NCBI RefSeq assembly: GCF_014641945.1
Contig: NZ_BMIJ01000003.1
Location: 434,001 to 498,000 of the forward strand
Direction of reading: 5' to 3'
DNA: 64,000 nt
Origin: Marinobacterium zhoushanense
GTDB taxonomy: Bacteria > Pseudomonadota > Gammaproteobacteria > Pseudomonadales > Balneatricaceae
Position 1 is the stretch's first letter, and each line of letters starts with the position of its first letter. Position numbers and translations under genes: made by a program. Positions 27,945 through 35,936 of the stretch are shown here, piece after piece. Below the pieces are notes generated by a model that saw nothing but the letters and a program-made list of their open reading frames with translations, was not told the origin of the DNA and did not search any database.

Positions 27945-29333
27945 TCAAGCCAGAACCCGGATCCAGCTGACCATCCCCGCCGCCTGATGTTCGATCATAT
28001 GGCAATGGAGCAACCAGCTGCCTGGCTTGTCCGCACGGAAACGAATACGCGTTCCCTCACCTGCCGCCATCACCAGGGTGTCGTGCCAGATCCCCTTGGC
28101 GTAACGCGCCAGGTCGGCCTGGAAATGGTGCCCATGCAGATGCATGCTGTGCGGCCAGCGGGTGTTGTTGAGCAACTCTATCTCGATCAATTCACCGCTA
28201 CGCGCTTCCAAAAGCGGCTGATCGGGCAAGTTGGCGACGCCATTAAAGGCCCAAATCTGCTTCCTCTGCACCAGTTCACGCACACCAAGCGTCTCCCCCT
28301 GGTATACCGCCTGACGCAGGGAACCCATAGCGCCACCGGTCATATCCAGTTGCACCCGGTGGGCCGGCTTTTCCGCACCAATAACCGGCAGATGGTTGGC
28401 GGGCAGAGCGTTTGGCACGCCGCTAAAGCGCCGTTCGGCCCTGTCGTCCACGCGCAAATAGGCGAGATCGACAGGGGCCTGATCGCTTTCCAGCTGAATC
28501 GGCAGCACTCCTGTTGCCTCATCCGGAATATCGAGCACCAGGTCATAGCGCTCTGCCGGAGCCAGTATTAACGAAGTTGTCAGCACTTCTGGCACAGCCA
28601 ACGGTTGACCATCCTTAGCCCAGATCCAGCAAGGCAGATTGGGAAGGTTGACCAGCATGATGCGGGCATTGGCGGCATTAAGTAGACGCAGCCTGACTCT
28701 CTCCCCCGCTCTGACCTGCAGCTGAGGCTTGAGTTGCCGGTTAGCCGTCAGCAGGTTGCCGGTACGGCCACCATGGGCCCAGTCGTGCATGTCGCCAAGA
28801 CTGTGAGTGTCAAGCTGCCGTGCCTCATTTAACCGCCAGTCGTCGAGCGCAAGCGTCAGTTCCCTGTCCACATCGGCGGGCTGCTGCTCCTCTACGATCA
28901 GCGGCATATACAAGCCACGCGCCAGCTGCTCATAGGTCTGGTGATGGGAGTGCGCCCAGAAGGTACCGGCGTCCTGAGGCGTAAACCGGTAGAGGAAACG
29001 CCCGCCAGGGGGGATCGGATCCTGGGTCAGCCCACTGACTCCGTCCATGGCATTGTCGATCCTAAGACCGTGCCAGTGCACGCTGGACGGGTTCGGTAGG
29101 CGGTTTTCAACCTCGATCTCCACCGCCTCGCCCTGGCGCAGTCGCAATACATCGCGATCAAAGCTCCAAAGGGCGACCGGCTCGCCCAATGGGGCGAACC
29201 AATGGCGCTGTTCCGGCTGTAGAACCAGGTTCAGACGGCGGGCATCCGGTTTGATCGATCCGTTGGCCAGCGTCGGTGCGGCCACCAGTCCTGCAGCCGT
29301 CAACCATAAGAAATCGCGACGGCTCAAAGTCAT
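27945..29333 (-). CDS. Multicopper oxidase (CueO/CopA type), Tat-exported
   Basis: A 462-residue multicopper oxidase with a Tat signal (SRRDFLWLTAAGLVAAP). All four copper-ligand motifs are present: HWHG, HSHH, HSMHLHGH near the C-terminus, and HCHMIEHQAAGM with the T1 Cys and axial Met. It would oxidise Cu(I) to Cu(II) in the periplasm, passing electrons to oxygen. It lacks the long Met-rich inserts of CueO and PcoA. Its start overlaps the stop of the upstream DsbA-like gene (ATGA), so the two are translated together. It is the last gene of a minus-strand series starting near 32036. Confidence 0.9.
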   Translation of the reverse strand: MTLSRRDFLWLTAAGLVAAPTLANGSIKPDARRLNLVLQPEQRHWFAPLGEPVALWSFDRDVLRLRQGEAVEIEVENRLPNPSSVHWHGLRIDNAMDGVSGLTQDPIPPGGRFLYRFTPQDAGTFWAHSHHQTYEQLARGLYMPLIVEEQQPADVDRELTLALDDWRLNEARQLDTHSLGDMHDWAHGGRTGNLLTANRQLKPQLQVRAGERVRLRLLNAANARIMLVNLPNLPCWIWAKDGQPLAVPEVLTTSLILAPAERYDLVLDIPDEATGVLPIQLESDQAPVDLAYLRVDDRAERRFSGVPNALPANHLPVIGAEKPAHRVQLDMTGGAMGSLRQAVYQGETLGVRELVQRKQIWAFNGVANLPDQPLLEARSGELIEIELLNNTRWPHSMHLHGHHFQADLARYAKGIWHDTLVMAAGEGTRIRFRADKPGSWLLHCHMIEHQAAGMVSWIRVLA

Positions 29334-30133
29334 TGGAGTGCATCCTTCATTTTCTGCAGCATCCCCTCAAGGCGAATCAAGGGTTGTGCACCGCCTATCG
29401 GCAGCGCCTCGCCGCTGGCGTTATGACGCAGGAAGTTACCCGGTGTACCACTAACGCCTGACTCCAACCCGTTTTGGGTCTGGGCAAGCACCTTATCCTT
29501 GAAGCGCTCCTCCTCCATACAGGTATCGAATGCCTGACGGTCAAGACCGATCTCCTCAGCCAGCGGGCCCAGATTCGCTATGGGGAACCCCTTACCGTTG
29601 GAACGTGTACGCTCGAAAATCAGATCGGTATAGCGCCAGAAAGCATCACTCCCACCCAAAGATCCGGCGCACTCGGCGGCTTCCGCCTCTTTCTGCGCGC
29701 CGGGGTTATGGAAGTTCAGCGGGAAGTGGCGGTACACCCAGTTCACATCCGGATGCTTCTCCACGAATTCTTTAGCGGTAAGGTGGAAGCGTTTGCAGTA
29801 GGGGCATTCGTAATCTGAGTATTCGATCAATGTAAATGCCGCATCAGGATTGCCGCGGATATAGTCGGTTTCCGGGCTGACCGGAGCCACGTTCGCTACC
29901 TTCGCCTGTCGCGACTTCCGTTCCTGCTCCGCCCGTGCCTGGTTCTGCTCCTCGATGAATCGAATGATTGACTGTTCGACACGCTTATCAAACGCCTCGC
30001 TATTGATATAGGCCTCGATTTTGCTGTCGATCAGCTTATCGAGTGCTTCGTCGTTCTCCTGAGCCTGTCCGCTCAAGCTCCATAGTGACGTCAACAGGGT
30101 GAGCATCAGTAGAGGGATGGATGCTGTTTTCAT
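29330..30133 (-). CDS. DsbA-family thiol oxidoreductase with N-terminal helical stalk (ScsC/Com1-like)
   Basis: A 267-residue exported protein with signal peptide (residues 1-24, ending GQAQ). Residues 28-75 form a charged helical region that resembles the oligomerisation stalk of ScsC/Com1 proteins. The thioredoxin-fold domain has active site C110-P-Y-C113 and a cis-Pro region (SGVSGTPGNFL). It could oxidise or isomerise disulfides, repair copper-damaged proteins, or reduce/bind copper. I chose the ATG at 30133 behind TGGAGAG. It overlaps the multicopper oxidase gene, a tight pairing that suggests a direct role in its maturation or in copper stress. Confidence 0.85.
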   Translation of the reverse strand: MKTASIPLLMLTLLTSLWSLSGQAQENDEALDKLIDSKIEAYINSEAFDKRVEQSIIRFIEEQNQARAEQERKSRQAKVANVAPVSPETDYIRGNPDAAFTLIEYSDYECPYCKRFHLTAKEFVEKHPDVNWVYRHFPLNFHNPGAQKEAEAAECAGSLGGSDAFWRYTDLIFERTRSNGKGFPIANLGPLAEEIGLDRQAFDTCMEEERFKDKVLAQTQNGLESGVSGTPGNFLRHNASGEALPIGGAQPLIRLEGMLQKMKDALQ

Positions 30134-30208
30134 GGGACTCTCCACGCAATATCAAGCCTCCGGTCGAAACCGGCTGTGTTTCCTTTCAATGATTTTGAAA
30201 CGGAACGC

Positions 30209-30508
30209 TCAGGCGCGCGGAGGTGGCGTAGGCAGGGTGGTAAAACCGGGCTGAGTGGCCGGAACAGCATATCCGGCCGGTATCAGGAACCGCAATCGCC
30301 ACCCTGTCTGCTGCTCAGACGCCAGGATGGGCAACTGGGCGGCACAGGTACGGGAGCACTTGGTCACCTGCTGACTACAGCATGCGTGGGTATTCGTCAT
30401 TGCCGCATCTGCATGCGCGCCTGTCCCGCTATGTGGCAGAACGGGGGCCCCTGCCGATACAGATATCAGCAGGAGCAGTACAGTCAGGGTGGCAAGTAGC
30501 GTTTTCAT
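30209..30508 (-). CDS. Small exported Cys-rich protein with Pro-rich C-terminus (CopL-like layout)
   Basis: A 99-residue protein with a signal peptide (about residues 1-20). The mature part has His residues, then a Cys cluster (HACCSQQVTKCSRTCAAQLP), a basic/hydrophobic stretch and the end TLPTPPPRA. The Cys arrangement and the PPP tail are shared with the protein at 27327-27758. The pattern fits small copper-inducible periplasmic proteins described near copper oxidase genes (CopL-like), but the exact family cannot be fixed by eye. It lies between the diheme cytochrome and the DsbA-like gene. Confidence 0.65.
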   Translation of the reverse strand: MKTLLATLTVLLLLISVSAGAPVLPHSGTGAHADAAMTNTHACCSQQVTKCSRTCAAQLPILASEQQTGWRLRFLIPAGYAVPATQPGFTTLPTPPPRA

Positions 30509-30550
30509 TGCCTGAAGTGTGAATCAATGGTTCCGGTTTGGCCAGCCAAT

Positions 30551-31441
30551 TCAGCGTTCTGAAAGCAGGTATGTGGCAATGGCACGACGATCTTCATCAC
30601 TCAGGAATGCCGTTCCCTGCTGGATGACCTCGCCCATCGAGGCTCCCAGCACATCCCCATCCGGTGTAATCCCGGATCGCAGGGCATAAGCCAGATCCTG
30701 TACGTTCCAGCCACGTTGCTTGAGTGCATCGGCGTGAATCGCAGGCGAGGCCCCTCCGCCCGGCAGCCCATCGGCACCGGTCCACTGCTGATCTTCGTCC
30801 AACGCGCCAAGCAAGTTACGCGGCGTGTGGCAGGCAGCGCAATGGCCGGCCGCCTCGACCAGGAAGGCCCCTCGGTTGTAGAGTTCTCCCCTGTCCTGCT
30901 CAGGCTTAAACCGTTGGGGCTCAAAATAGAGCCCTTGCCACAGATGAAGAGCCGCGCGGAAGTTGAACGGGAAGCTTAACTCCTGCTCTTTCGACGGTTG
31001 CTCTACGGCAGGAACGGTGCGGAACGCGGCCCAGAGATCGGCAATTTCCTGATCGCTGAAGCGGGTATAGAAGCGATAGGGAAACGCCGGGTAGTATGGG
31101 TCCCCATTGGGCGACTCCCCTTCCCTGACGGCCCGGGCAAAGTCCTCTATCGACCAGGCACCGATGCCATGATTTTCGTCGGCGGTCAGGTTGGGCGCGT
31201 AAAAGGTGCCATACCGGGTCTCCAGTGGAGCCCCGCCCGCCAGTGGATTACCGCCGGCTTCCATGTTGGTATGACAGGCGATACAGCCGGAGGCGCGAGC
31301 CAGATATGCTCCGCGCGCCACATTACCCTCCAACTTGGCCAACCCGGGTGATGTCGGTCCAGTGTTGGTCATTGCGACACCACCCCAGCCAATCGCCACC
31401 ACGCCAAGCAGAATGAAGAGCCTAAGCATCATTCGTCGCAT
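30551..31441 (-). CDS. Membrane-anchored diheme cytochrome c
   Basis: A 296-residue c-type cytochrome with an N-terminal membrane anchor (about residues 6-25) and two heme motifs, C53-I-A-C-H57 and C201-A-A-C-H205, each followed by a TxxxxGG/TPRNLLG segment. It resembles the cytochrome subunits of periplasmic alcohol, aldehyde or gluconate dehydrogenases; no catalytic partner of that kind is nearby. I chose the ATG at 31441, with GGAG upstream, over a start 18 bases earlier that would overlap the upstream gene. Here it is placed between a cytochrome c' and copper proteins, so it may serve copper-linked redox chemistry. Confidence 0.85.
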   Translation of the reverse strand: MRRMMLRLFILLGVVAIGWGGVAMTNTGPTSPGLAKLEGNVARGAYLARASGCIACHTNMEAGGNPLAGGAPLETRYGTFYAPNLTADENHGIGAWSIEDFARAVREGESPNGDPYYPAFPYRFYTRFSDQEIADLWAAFRTVPAVEQPSKEQELSFPFNFRAALHLWQGLYFEPQRFKPEQDRGELYNRGAFLVEAAGHCAACHTPRNLLGALDEDQQWTGADGLPGGGASPAIHADALKQRGWNVQDLAYALRSGITPDGDVLGASMGEVIQQGTAFLSDEDRRAIATYLLSER

Positions 31442-31445
31442 GGCC

Positions 31446-32036
31446 TCACTCCTCGACACGGTACCGGGTATGACAGGCGGAGCAGGTGTCGGTCACCATC
31501 TGGAACACCATGTCGGCGGGCATTTCGGCCAGATGCTCTTCAGAGGGGCCCTGATCGCCCATCATATTGCCCATTGTCCCGGTTCCCATCATGGTGCTGT
31601 GGCCCATCATAGCGCCGCTCCCCATCATCGTGCTCGCGGCGCTACCGGAGGATGCCATACCGTTATCGGCGGCTTTCTCCAGTGCGCTGGTGTAGCGCTT
31701 CAGTTGATCCGCCAGTGACTGGAAGCGATCCCACTCCTGCCAGATCTCCGGTTTCGCCTCGCTCGGCCCGTGCGCGCTGCCCTCCGGGAACAGTTTCGTC
31801 ATTGCGTCCCCTGAATAATGCTCGATGACCTGTGCCGCCTCTTTGACCGCCGATGCATCGTATTCCGCCTTGCCGCTGAACATGGCTGACATCGTCTTCA
31901 TTGATGACTTCATCTCTTTCATCAGTTCCATGCGCTCCTTGACGATACCGGACGCACCACCATGTGCCATGACGACGCCTGAAGCCATAGAGATTGAGAG
32001 CGTCAGAGCTGCACCCATAACCAGTGTTGTTTTCAT
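31446..32036 (-). CDS. Cytochrome c'-family protein with a methionine-repeat insert
   Basis: A 196-residue exported protein (signal peptide about residues 1-24). The helical-bundle plan and the C-terminal heme motif C185-S-A-C188-H189 followed by RYR match class II cytochromes c', which bind NO and other gases or act in redox protection. Between helices 3 and 4 there is an insert (about residues 135-160) with Met pairs every six residues (137-138, 143-144, 149-150), not usual in this family and typical of Cu(I) binding. I chose the ATG at 32036 behind AAGGGG. Downstream are the diheme cytochrome and the oxidase genes. Confidence 0.85.
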   Translation of the reverse strand: MKTTLVMGAALTLSISMASGVVMAHGGASGIVKERMELMKEMKSSMKTMSAMFSGKAEYDASAVKEAAQVIEHYSGDAMTKLFPEGSAHGPSEAKPEIWQEWDRFQSLADQLKRYTSALEKAADNGMASSGSAASTMMGSGAMMGHSTMMGTGTMGNMMGDQGPSEEHLAEMPADMVFQMVTDTCSACHTRYRVEE

Positions 32037-32105
32037 GTAAAACCCCTTAAATTCGATTAGCAATCCAGCGGGAAAAAAACCCGCGATGTTCCATAGCGGT
32101 CGGGA

Positions 32106-32465
32106 TCAGACGATAGGGGGCGGTGTATCGAGCCCCAAGTGCGGAGCGTCGTGGCTTTGTGGAATATGGAAAGGTTGTCTTGATGGGGGCTTAACGCTGT
32201 CCGTCAGGGGCAACGTAAATACCAGACCGCTTGTGCCGGTATGGCTGATATCCGCGTGAAGATCGTTTTCGAAACGCTTGTGATCGTCGGCCTGGTCAAT
32301 GGCATCGGATGGCGCGTGAAAATGTGCACCATGCTCGGTATGAAACTGCCAATGCTTCCAGGTCGCATCGTCGGCGGAGAGTGATCCACCTATCGCCGAC
32401 AGAGACTGTACGCCGAACAGCAGTACCAGCAGAAAAGCCTGCAATGTGCGAGTCAGTCGAGTCAT
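32106..32465 (-). CDS. Small exported His-rich protein with Pro-rich C-terminus
   Basis: A 119-residue protein of unknown function from the ATG at 32465; an in-frame GTG at 32471 is equally possible, and neither has a strong ribosome site. Signal peptide about residues 1-24. The mature part has many His (KHWQFHTEHGAHFHAPSD, then HKRF, DLHADISH) that could bind metal, and the end LGLDTPPPIV matches the PPP tails of the exported proteins at 27327 and 30209. It is the first gene of the minus-strand series leading to the multicopper oxidase. Confidence 0.62.
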   Translation of the reverse strand: MTRLTRTLQAFLLVLLFGVQSLSAIGGSLSADDATWKHWQFHTEHGAHFHAPSDAIDQADDHKRFENDLHADISHTGTSGLVFTLPLTDSVKPPSRQPFHIPQSHDAPHLGLDTPPPIV

Positions 32466-32546
32466 GGGCACCCAGTATGCGTAGAGTTGCTCCGATTGTA
32501 GGGAGGCACTGCAAGCATTTCAACAGAAGGAGCTTGCTGAATTCGT

Positions 32547-33485
32547 CTATTTATTGGTCGACGATAGGTCCAACCCAAAAGTATCGGACACCCGATCCAG
32601 GCGTTTCACCAGCTCACTAACCAGCTCCCTCACCCTGAATTTTTCTGGGCGCTCGTCATCTTCGCTGCGCGACCAGAGTGCAATATCCCGGCGAGGTCCG
32701 GGTTTGCCCTCTACTTCGATTAACTGCTCAGGTGCTATCTCACCGGTCAACAGCGCCAGTCGCGCCGGCAAGCGCACCAGCAAGCTGGATGTATTGAGCA
32801 GATGAAGTACGGAGCGGATACTGCCGGTGAAGGCCATACGGGCGGCCTGTGGACCGGCTAGTTCACCCTGGCCATCCAGAAAACCAGCGCTGGCACCGGC
32901 GATCATCCAGTTCTGTTGAGCGAGCACCTCGAGCGATACCGGCTGCTTTGAACCAACCAGCGCCGAATTTCGGCCGACAAATACGCCTGAGCGGTCCCGA
33001 AACAGCAACTCTCGCTGCAGTGAGCTCTGGGAAACGGTCAAGTGGGCCGGTGCCAACAGAAAGTCCAGTTTCCCCTCTTGCAACAGTTGAATCTGTAGCG
33101 CTGCAGACCCGGTGCGCAGATGGAAGACGTGATGCTTCTCGCGCAGCAGGTGTTCGGTCATTTCCCGGAAGGTGGCGAATTCCCAAAGCGGGTCGATGCC
33201 GAGCGTAAACTCGCTCTGGTAGCCGCTATGCCACTGTCGGATCACCTCCTCACCGTGTTCCGACTCGGCCAATATGCGTTCGCCGATCTGAGCCAGGCGC
33301 GCCCCTATAGCGGTGGGCGCGACGCCGTAACGCGTGCGGGTCAGCACCGGTGCGCCGACCTTGGCTTCGATCTGCTGGATCGCACGCGTCAGCGTGGGTT
33401 GAGTAATAAACAGCTGCTCGCAGGCTCGGCTTAATGAGCCCTGTTTTACGACGATGGCCAATTGCTTCAACGAGTTGGGATTCAT
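32547..33485 (-). CDS. LysR-family transcriptional regulator
   Basis: A 312-residue LysR protein: winged helix at residues 1-60 (SLKQLAIVVKQGSLSRACEQLFITQPTLTRAIQQIE) and a periplasmic-binding-type effector domain. It is divergent from the 3-hydroxybenzoate monooxygenase gene, with 109 bases between them, so it most likely controls that gene in response to an aromatic inducer. Proteins of this subgroup (GbpR/GalR-like) respond to aromatic or sugar ligands. I chose the ATG at 33485, where homology begins. Its ribosome site is weak. Confidence 0.87.
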   Translation of the reverse strand: MNPNSLKQLAIVVKQGSLSRACEQLFITQPTLTRAIQQIEAKVGAPVLTRTRYGVAPTAIGARLAQIGERILAESEHGEEVIRQWHSGYQSEFTLGIDPLWEFATFREMTEHLLREKHHVFHLRTGSAALQIQLLQEGKLDFLLAPAHLTVSQSSLQRELLFRDRSGVFVGRNSALVGSKQPVSLEVLAQQNWMIAGASAGFLDGQGELAGPQAARMAFTGSIRSVLHLLNTSSLLVRLPARLALLTGEIAPEQLIEVEGKPGPRRDIALWSRSEDDERPEKFRVRELVSELVKRLDRVSDTFGLDLSSTNK

Positions 33486-33594
33486 ATATGCATATTCTTT
33501 TAGTCTTAAAGCAAAAACCAATTATTACCCATATCAGGAATTTAGCTAGAGTTGGTACTACAAGAACATTACTAGAGAGCAGAGGGCCCCCAAC
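33486..33594. promoter_or_regulatory. Divergent control region between lysR and mobA
   Basis: This 109-base AT-rich stretch separates two divergent genes and must hold both promoters and a LysR site. A T-N11-A type dyad is suggested around 33518-33542 (ATTATTACCCATATCAGGAAT), but no element is clear enough to place exactly. Confidence 0.4.
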
Positions 33595-35538
33595 ATGCAG
33601 TTTCATCTCAATGGCTTTCATCCTGGCGACCCCCGTTTCAGCGATCCGCAGGACGCTGTCGTACCGCCTCCGGTGAAACGGCCTCTTCCTAAAGAGGTCG
33701 ATGTACTAATCGTTGGCTGCGGGCCTGCAGGCCTCAATATGGCAGCCCAGCTTTCCCAGTTCGGCACTATCTCTGTAGCGATTGTGGACCAGAAGGATGA
33801 CCGTCTTCTGGTGGGTCAGGCTGACGGTATCGCCTGCCGCACCATTGAGATGTTCCAGGCATACGGCTTTGCCGACCAGATCATTCAGGAAGCCTATCAG
33901 GTAAACGAAGCCTCTTTCTGGAAGCCGGACACCGAGAAGCCAAACCAGATCGCCCGTTCCAGTAAGGTTCCGGACGTGGCGGACGACCTTTCCGAGATGC
34001 CCCACCTGATCATCAACCAGGCGCGCGTGCACGACGAGTTCCTCAAGGTCATGAAGCAGTCCCCAATCAAGCTGGAGCCGCACTATCAGCGCAAGCTGCT
34101 GGGGCTGGAAGTGGATCCCAGCTGCGGCTCTTCAAATGAGTACCCTGTTACCGTAAAGCTGGAGCGCATGGTGAACTTCTCCCAGTACACCCAGGAGATT
34201 GAAACCGTCAAAGCCAAATACGTGATCGGCTGTGACGGCGCCCGCTCAAGCGTTCGTGCCGCCATCGGCAAGGAGCTGGTGGGTGAACCCCTGAACCAGG
34301 CCTGGGGCGTAATGGATGTCCTGCTGAACACAGACTTCCCGGACATCCGGCTGAAATGTCTGATCCACTCCAACAACGAAGGCAACATGCTGATCATCCC
34401 GCGTGAGGGCGGTTACATGGTGCGTCTGTACATCGAACTGGACAAGCTGAAGGAAAACGAGCGTGTTGCGCGCGATCAGATGACGCCGGACATCCTGATC
34501 GCTGCCGCCAACCGTATCATGCAGCCCTACAGCGTTGACGTAAAAGAGGTCGCCTGGTGGAGCGTGTATGAGATCGGTCAGCGCATCACTACCGCGTTCG
34601 ACGATTCTACCGAAGAGCGTGCGGCCCGCGTATTTCTCGCCGGTGACGCCTGCCACACCCACAGTCCAAAAGCTGGACAGGGCTTGAACACCTCGGTAAT
34701 GGATACCTGGAACCTGGGTTGGAAACTGGCACATGTTCTGATCGGCCGCGCGGATGAGAAGATCCTGAAAACCTATTCCGACGAACGTCGTGAATACGGC
34801 CAGGCGCTGATCGACTTCGACCGTGAGTTCTCCCGCATGTTCAGCGCCAAGCCAAAGTCTGCGGAGAATCCGGACGGCGTCGATCCGGCCGAGTTCCAGC
34901 GCTATTTTCAGCTGTTCGGCGAGTACACCGCCGGCGTATCGATCCAGTATCGCCCGTCGCTCATGGTCGGCAAGGGTCAGAACCAGGATCTGGCGACAGG
35001 CCTGACCGTAGGCAAACGTTTCCACTCAGCACCGGTGGTCCGCCATGGTGATGCCAAACCGGTTCAGTTGGGCCACTGCCACACCGCGGATGGCGCATAT
35101 CGCGTGTACGCTTTCGCCGGCAACCAGGAGCCGATGTCTGCGCGGTGCGGCGTGAAGGCGTTATGCGAGTTCCTCGCCAATGACGCCAACTCCCCGCTGA
35201 AACAGTTCACGCCCGACGATGCCGATCCCGATTCTGTCATCGATCTCCGTGCAGTATTTCAGCAGCATCACCAGTCAATCGAGCGCGCCTCGCTGCACCC
35301 GACGCTGACGCCAGAGAAAGGCAGGTATGGCCTGCGTGACTATGAGAAGGTGTTCTGCGTCGACAACCGCCCGGAATCTTCGGGGGGCGGCAAAAACATC
35401 TACGACATGCGCGGCATCAACAAGGAACAGGGTTGTATCGTCATTGTTCGTCCCGATCAGTACGTCGCCGAAGTTCTGCCACTAAATGACCATGCCGGCC
35501 TCTCAGCTTTCTTCAATCAGGTGCTGGTAGCGGTATAA
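33595..35538 (+). CDS. mobA: 3-Hydroxybenzoate 4-monooxygenase (FAD-dependent)
   Basis: A 647-residue flavoprotein aromatic hydroxylase that converts 3-hydroxybenzoate to protocatechuate with NADPH and oxygen. The start MQFHLNGFHPGDPRF closely resembles the Comamonas testosteroni enzyme, as do the FAD motif VDVLIVGCGPAGLNMAAQL, the stretch GQADGIACRTIEMF, the motif VIGCDGARSSVR and GDACHTHSPKAGQGLN. The C-terminal thioredoxin-like domain typical of phenol-hydroxylase relatives is present. A closely related phenol 2-monooxygenase function cannot be excluded. No ring-cleavage genes lie beside it, so protocatechuate would be used by enzymes elsewhere. AGAGGG precedes the start. Confidence 0.88.
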   Translation: MQFHLNGFHPGDPRFSDPQDAVVPPPVKRPLPKEVDVLIVGCGPAGLNMAAQLSQFGTISVAIVDQKDDRLLVGQADGIACRTIEMFQAYGFADQIIQEAYQVNEASFWKPDTEKPNQIARSSKVPDVADDLSEMPHLIINQARVHDEFLKVMKQSPIKLEPHYQRKLLGLEVDPSCGSSNEYPVTVKLERMVNFSQYTQEIETVKAKYVIGCDGARSSVRAAIGKELVGEPLNQAWGVMDVLLNTDFPDIRLKCLIHSNNEGNMLIIPREGGYMVRLYIELDKLKENERVARDQMTPDILIAAANRIMQPYSVDVKEVAWWSVYEIGQRITTAFDDSTEERAARVFLAGDACHTHSPKAGQGLNTSVMDTWNLGWKLAHVLIGRADEKILKTYSDERREYGQALIDFDREFSRMFSAKPKSAENPDGVDPAEFQRYFQLFGEYTAGVSIQYRPSLMVGKGQNQDLATGLTVGKRFHSAPVVRHGDAKPVQLGHCHTADGAYRVYAFAGNQEPMSARCGVKALCEFLANDANSPLKQFTPDDADPDSVIDLRAVFQQHHQSIERASLHPTLTPEKGRYGLRDYEKVFCVDNRPESSGGGKNIYDMRGINKEQGCIVIVRPDQYVAEVLPLNDHAGLSAFFNQVLVAV

Positions 35539-35936
35539 ACCCATCGAAGCCCCCGCCCGATACTCAGGTCACTGTCTCCTGAGTGTTGGGCAGGTCTGGC
35601 CCCCTTCCCTCAATATTCCCAACTCCACTCCAACATCTCTCAGACTCCTTGGCGTTGATATATAGATGTTCAGCTGCCAATTGTTCAGAACTCCCCATAA
35701 AAGCCGACGACAACCAAGTAATTTGATACAAATCCTGTTCCGATAAATACCGCAATAAAATCAAAAGCCTATAATTGATATAAACCAGACGCCATGGGAA
35801 GCTTTCAGCCGGTCTCGTGACCGGCACAGTGCAGGCTGCTGGGAAAAGTTCGATGTGCCGATATCTGCACTATGCTTACTGCGAGGAAATAGCCTCCACA
35901 TATGGATGAACAACCGATTAAAGGGAGCTTTCGGCT
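35539..35936. other. Intergenic region between mobA and the LuxP-like gene
   Basis: These 398 bases hold no convincing gene. The first 55 contain a hairpin (35556-35590). The rest is AT-rich, with a TATAAT at 35770-35775 that could be part of the promoter of the downstream signalling pair, though no good -35 stands at 17 bp. The short minus-strand open frame at 35564-35827 has no ribosome site and no recognisable content. Confidence 0.5.
35556..35590 (+). terminator. Hairpin after mobA
   Basis: CCCGATACTCAGG (35556-35568) pairs with CCTGAGTGTTGGG (35578-35590) with G-T pairing in the middle. No T-run follows, so it may end transcription with Rho or only protect the 3' end. Confidence 0.5.

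Noticed and set aside
31561-31680. Repetitive tract at the cytochrome c' insert as a possible DNA repeat element
   Set aside because: The repeats encode the Met-rich arm in frame and stay inside the gene; there are no flanking repeats or array structure, so this is not a CRISPR or mobile repeat.
35564-35827. Minus-strand open frame of 87 codons in the gap after mobA
   Set aside because: No ribosome site, runs through the mobA hairpin, and the translation shows no signal, membrane or domain features.
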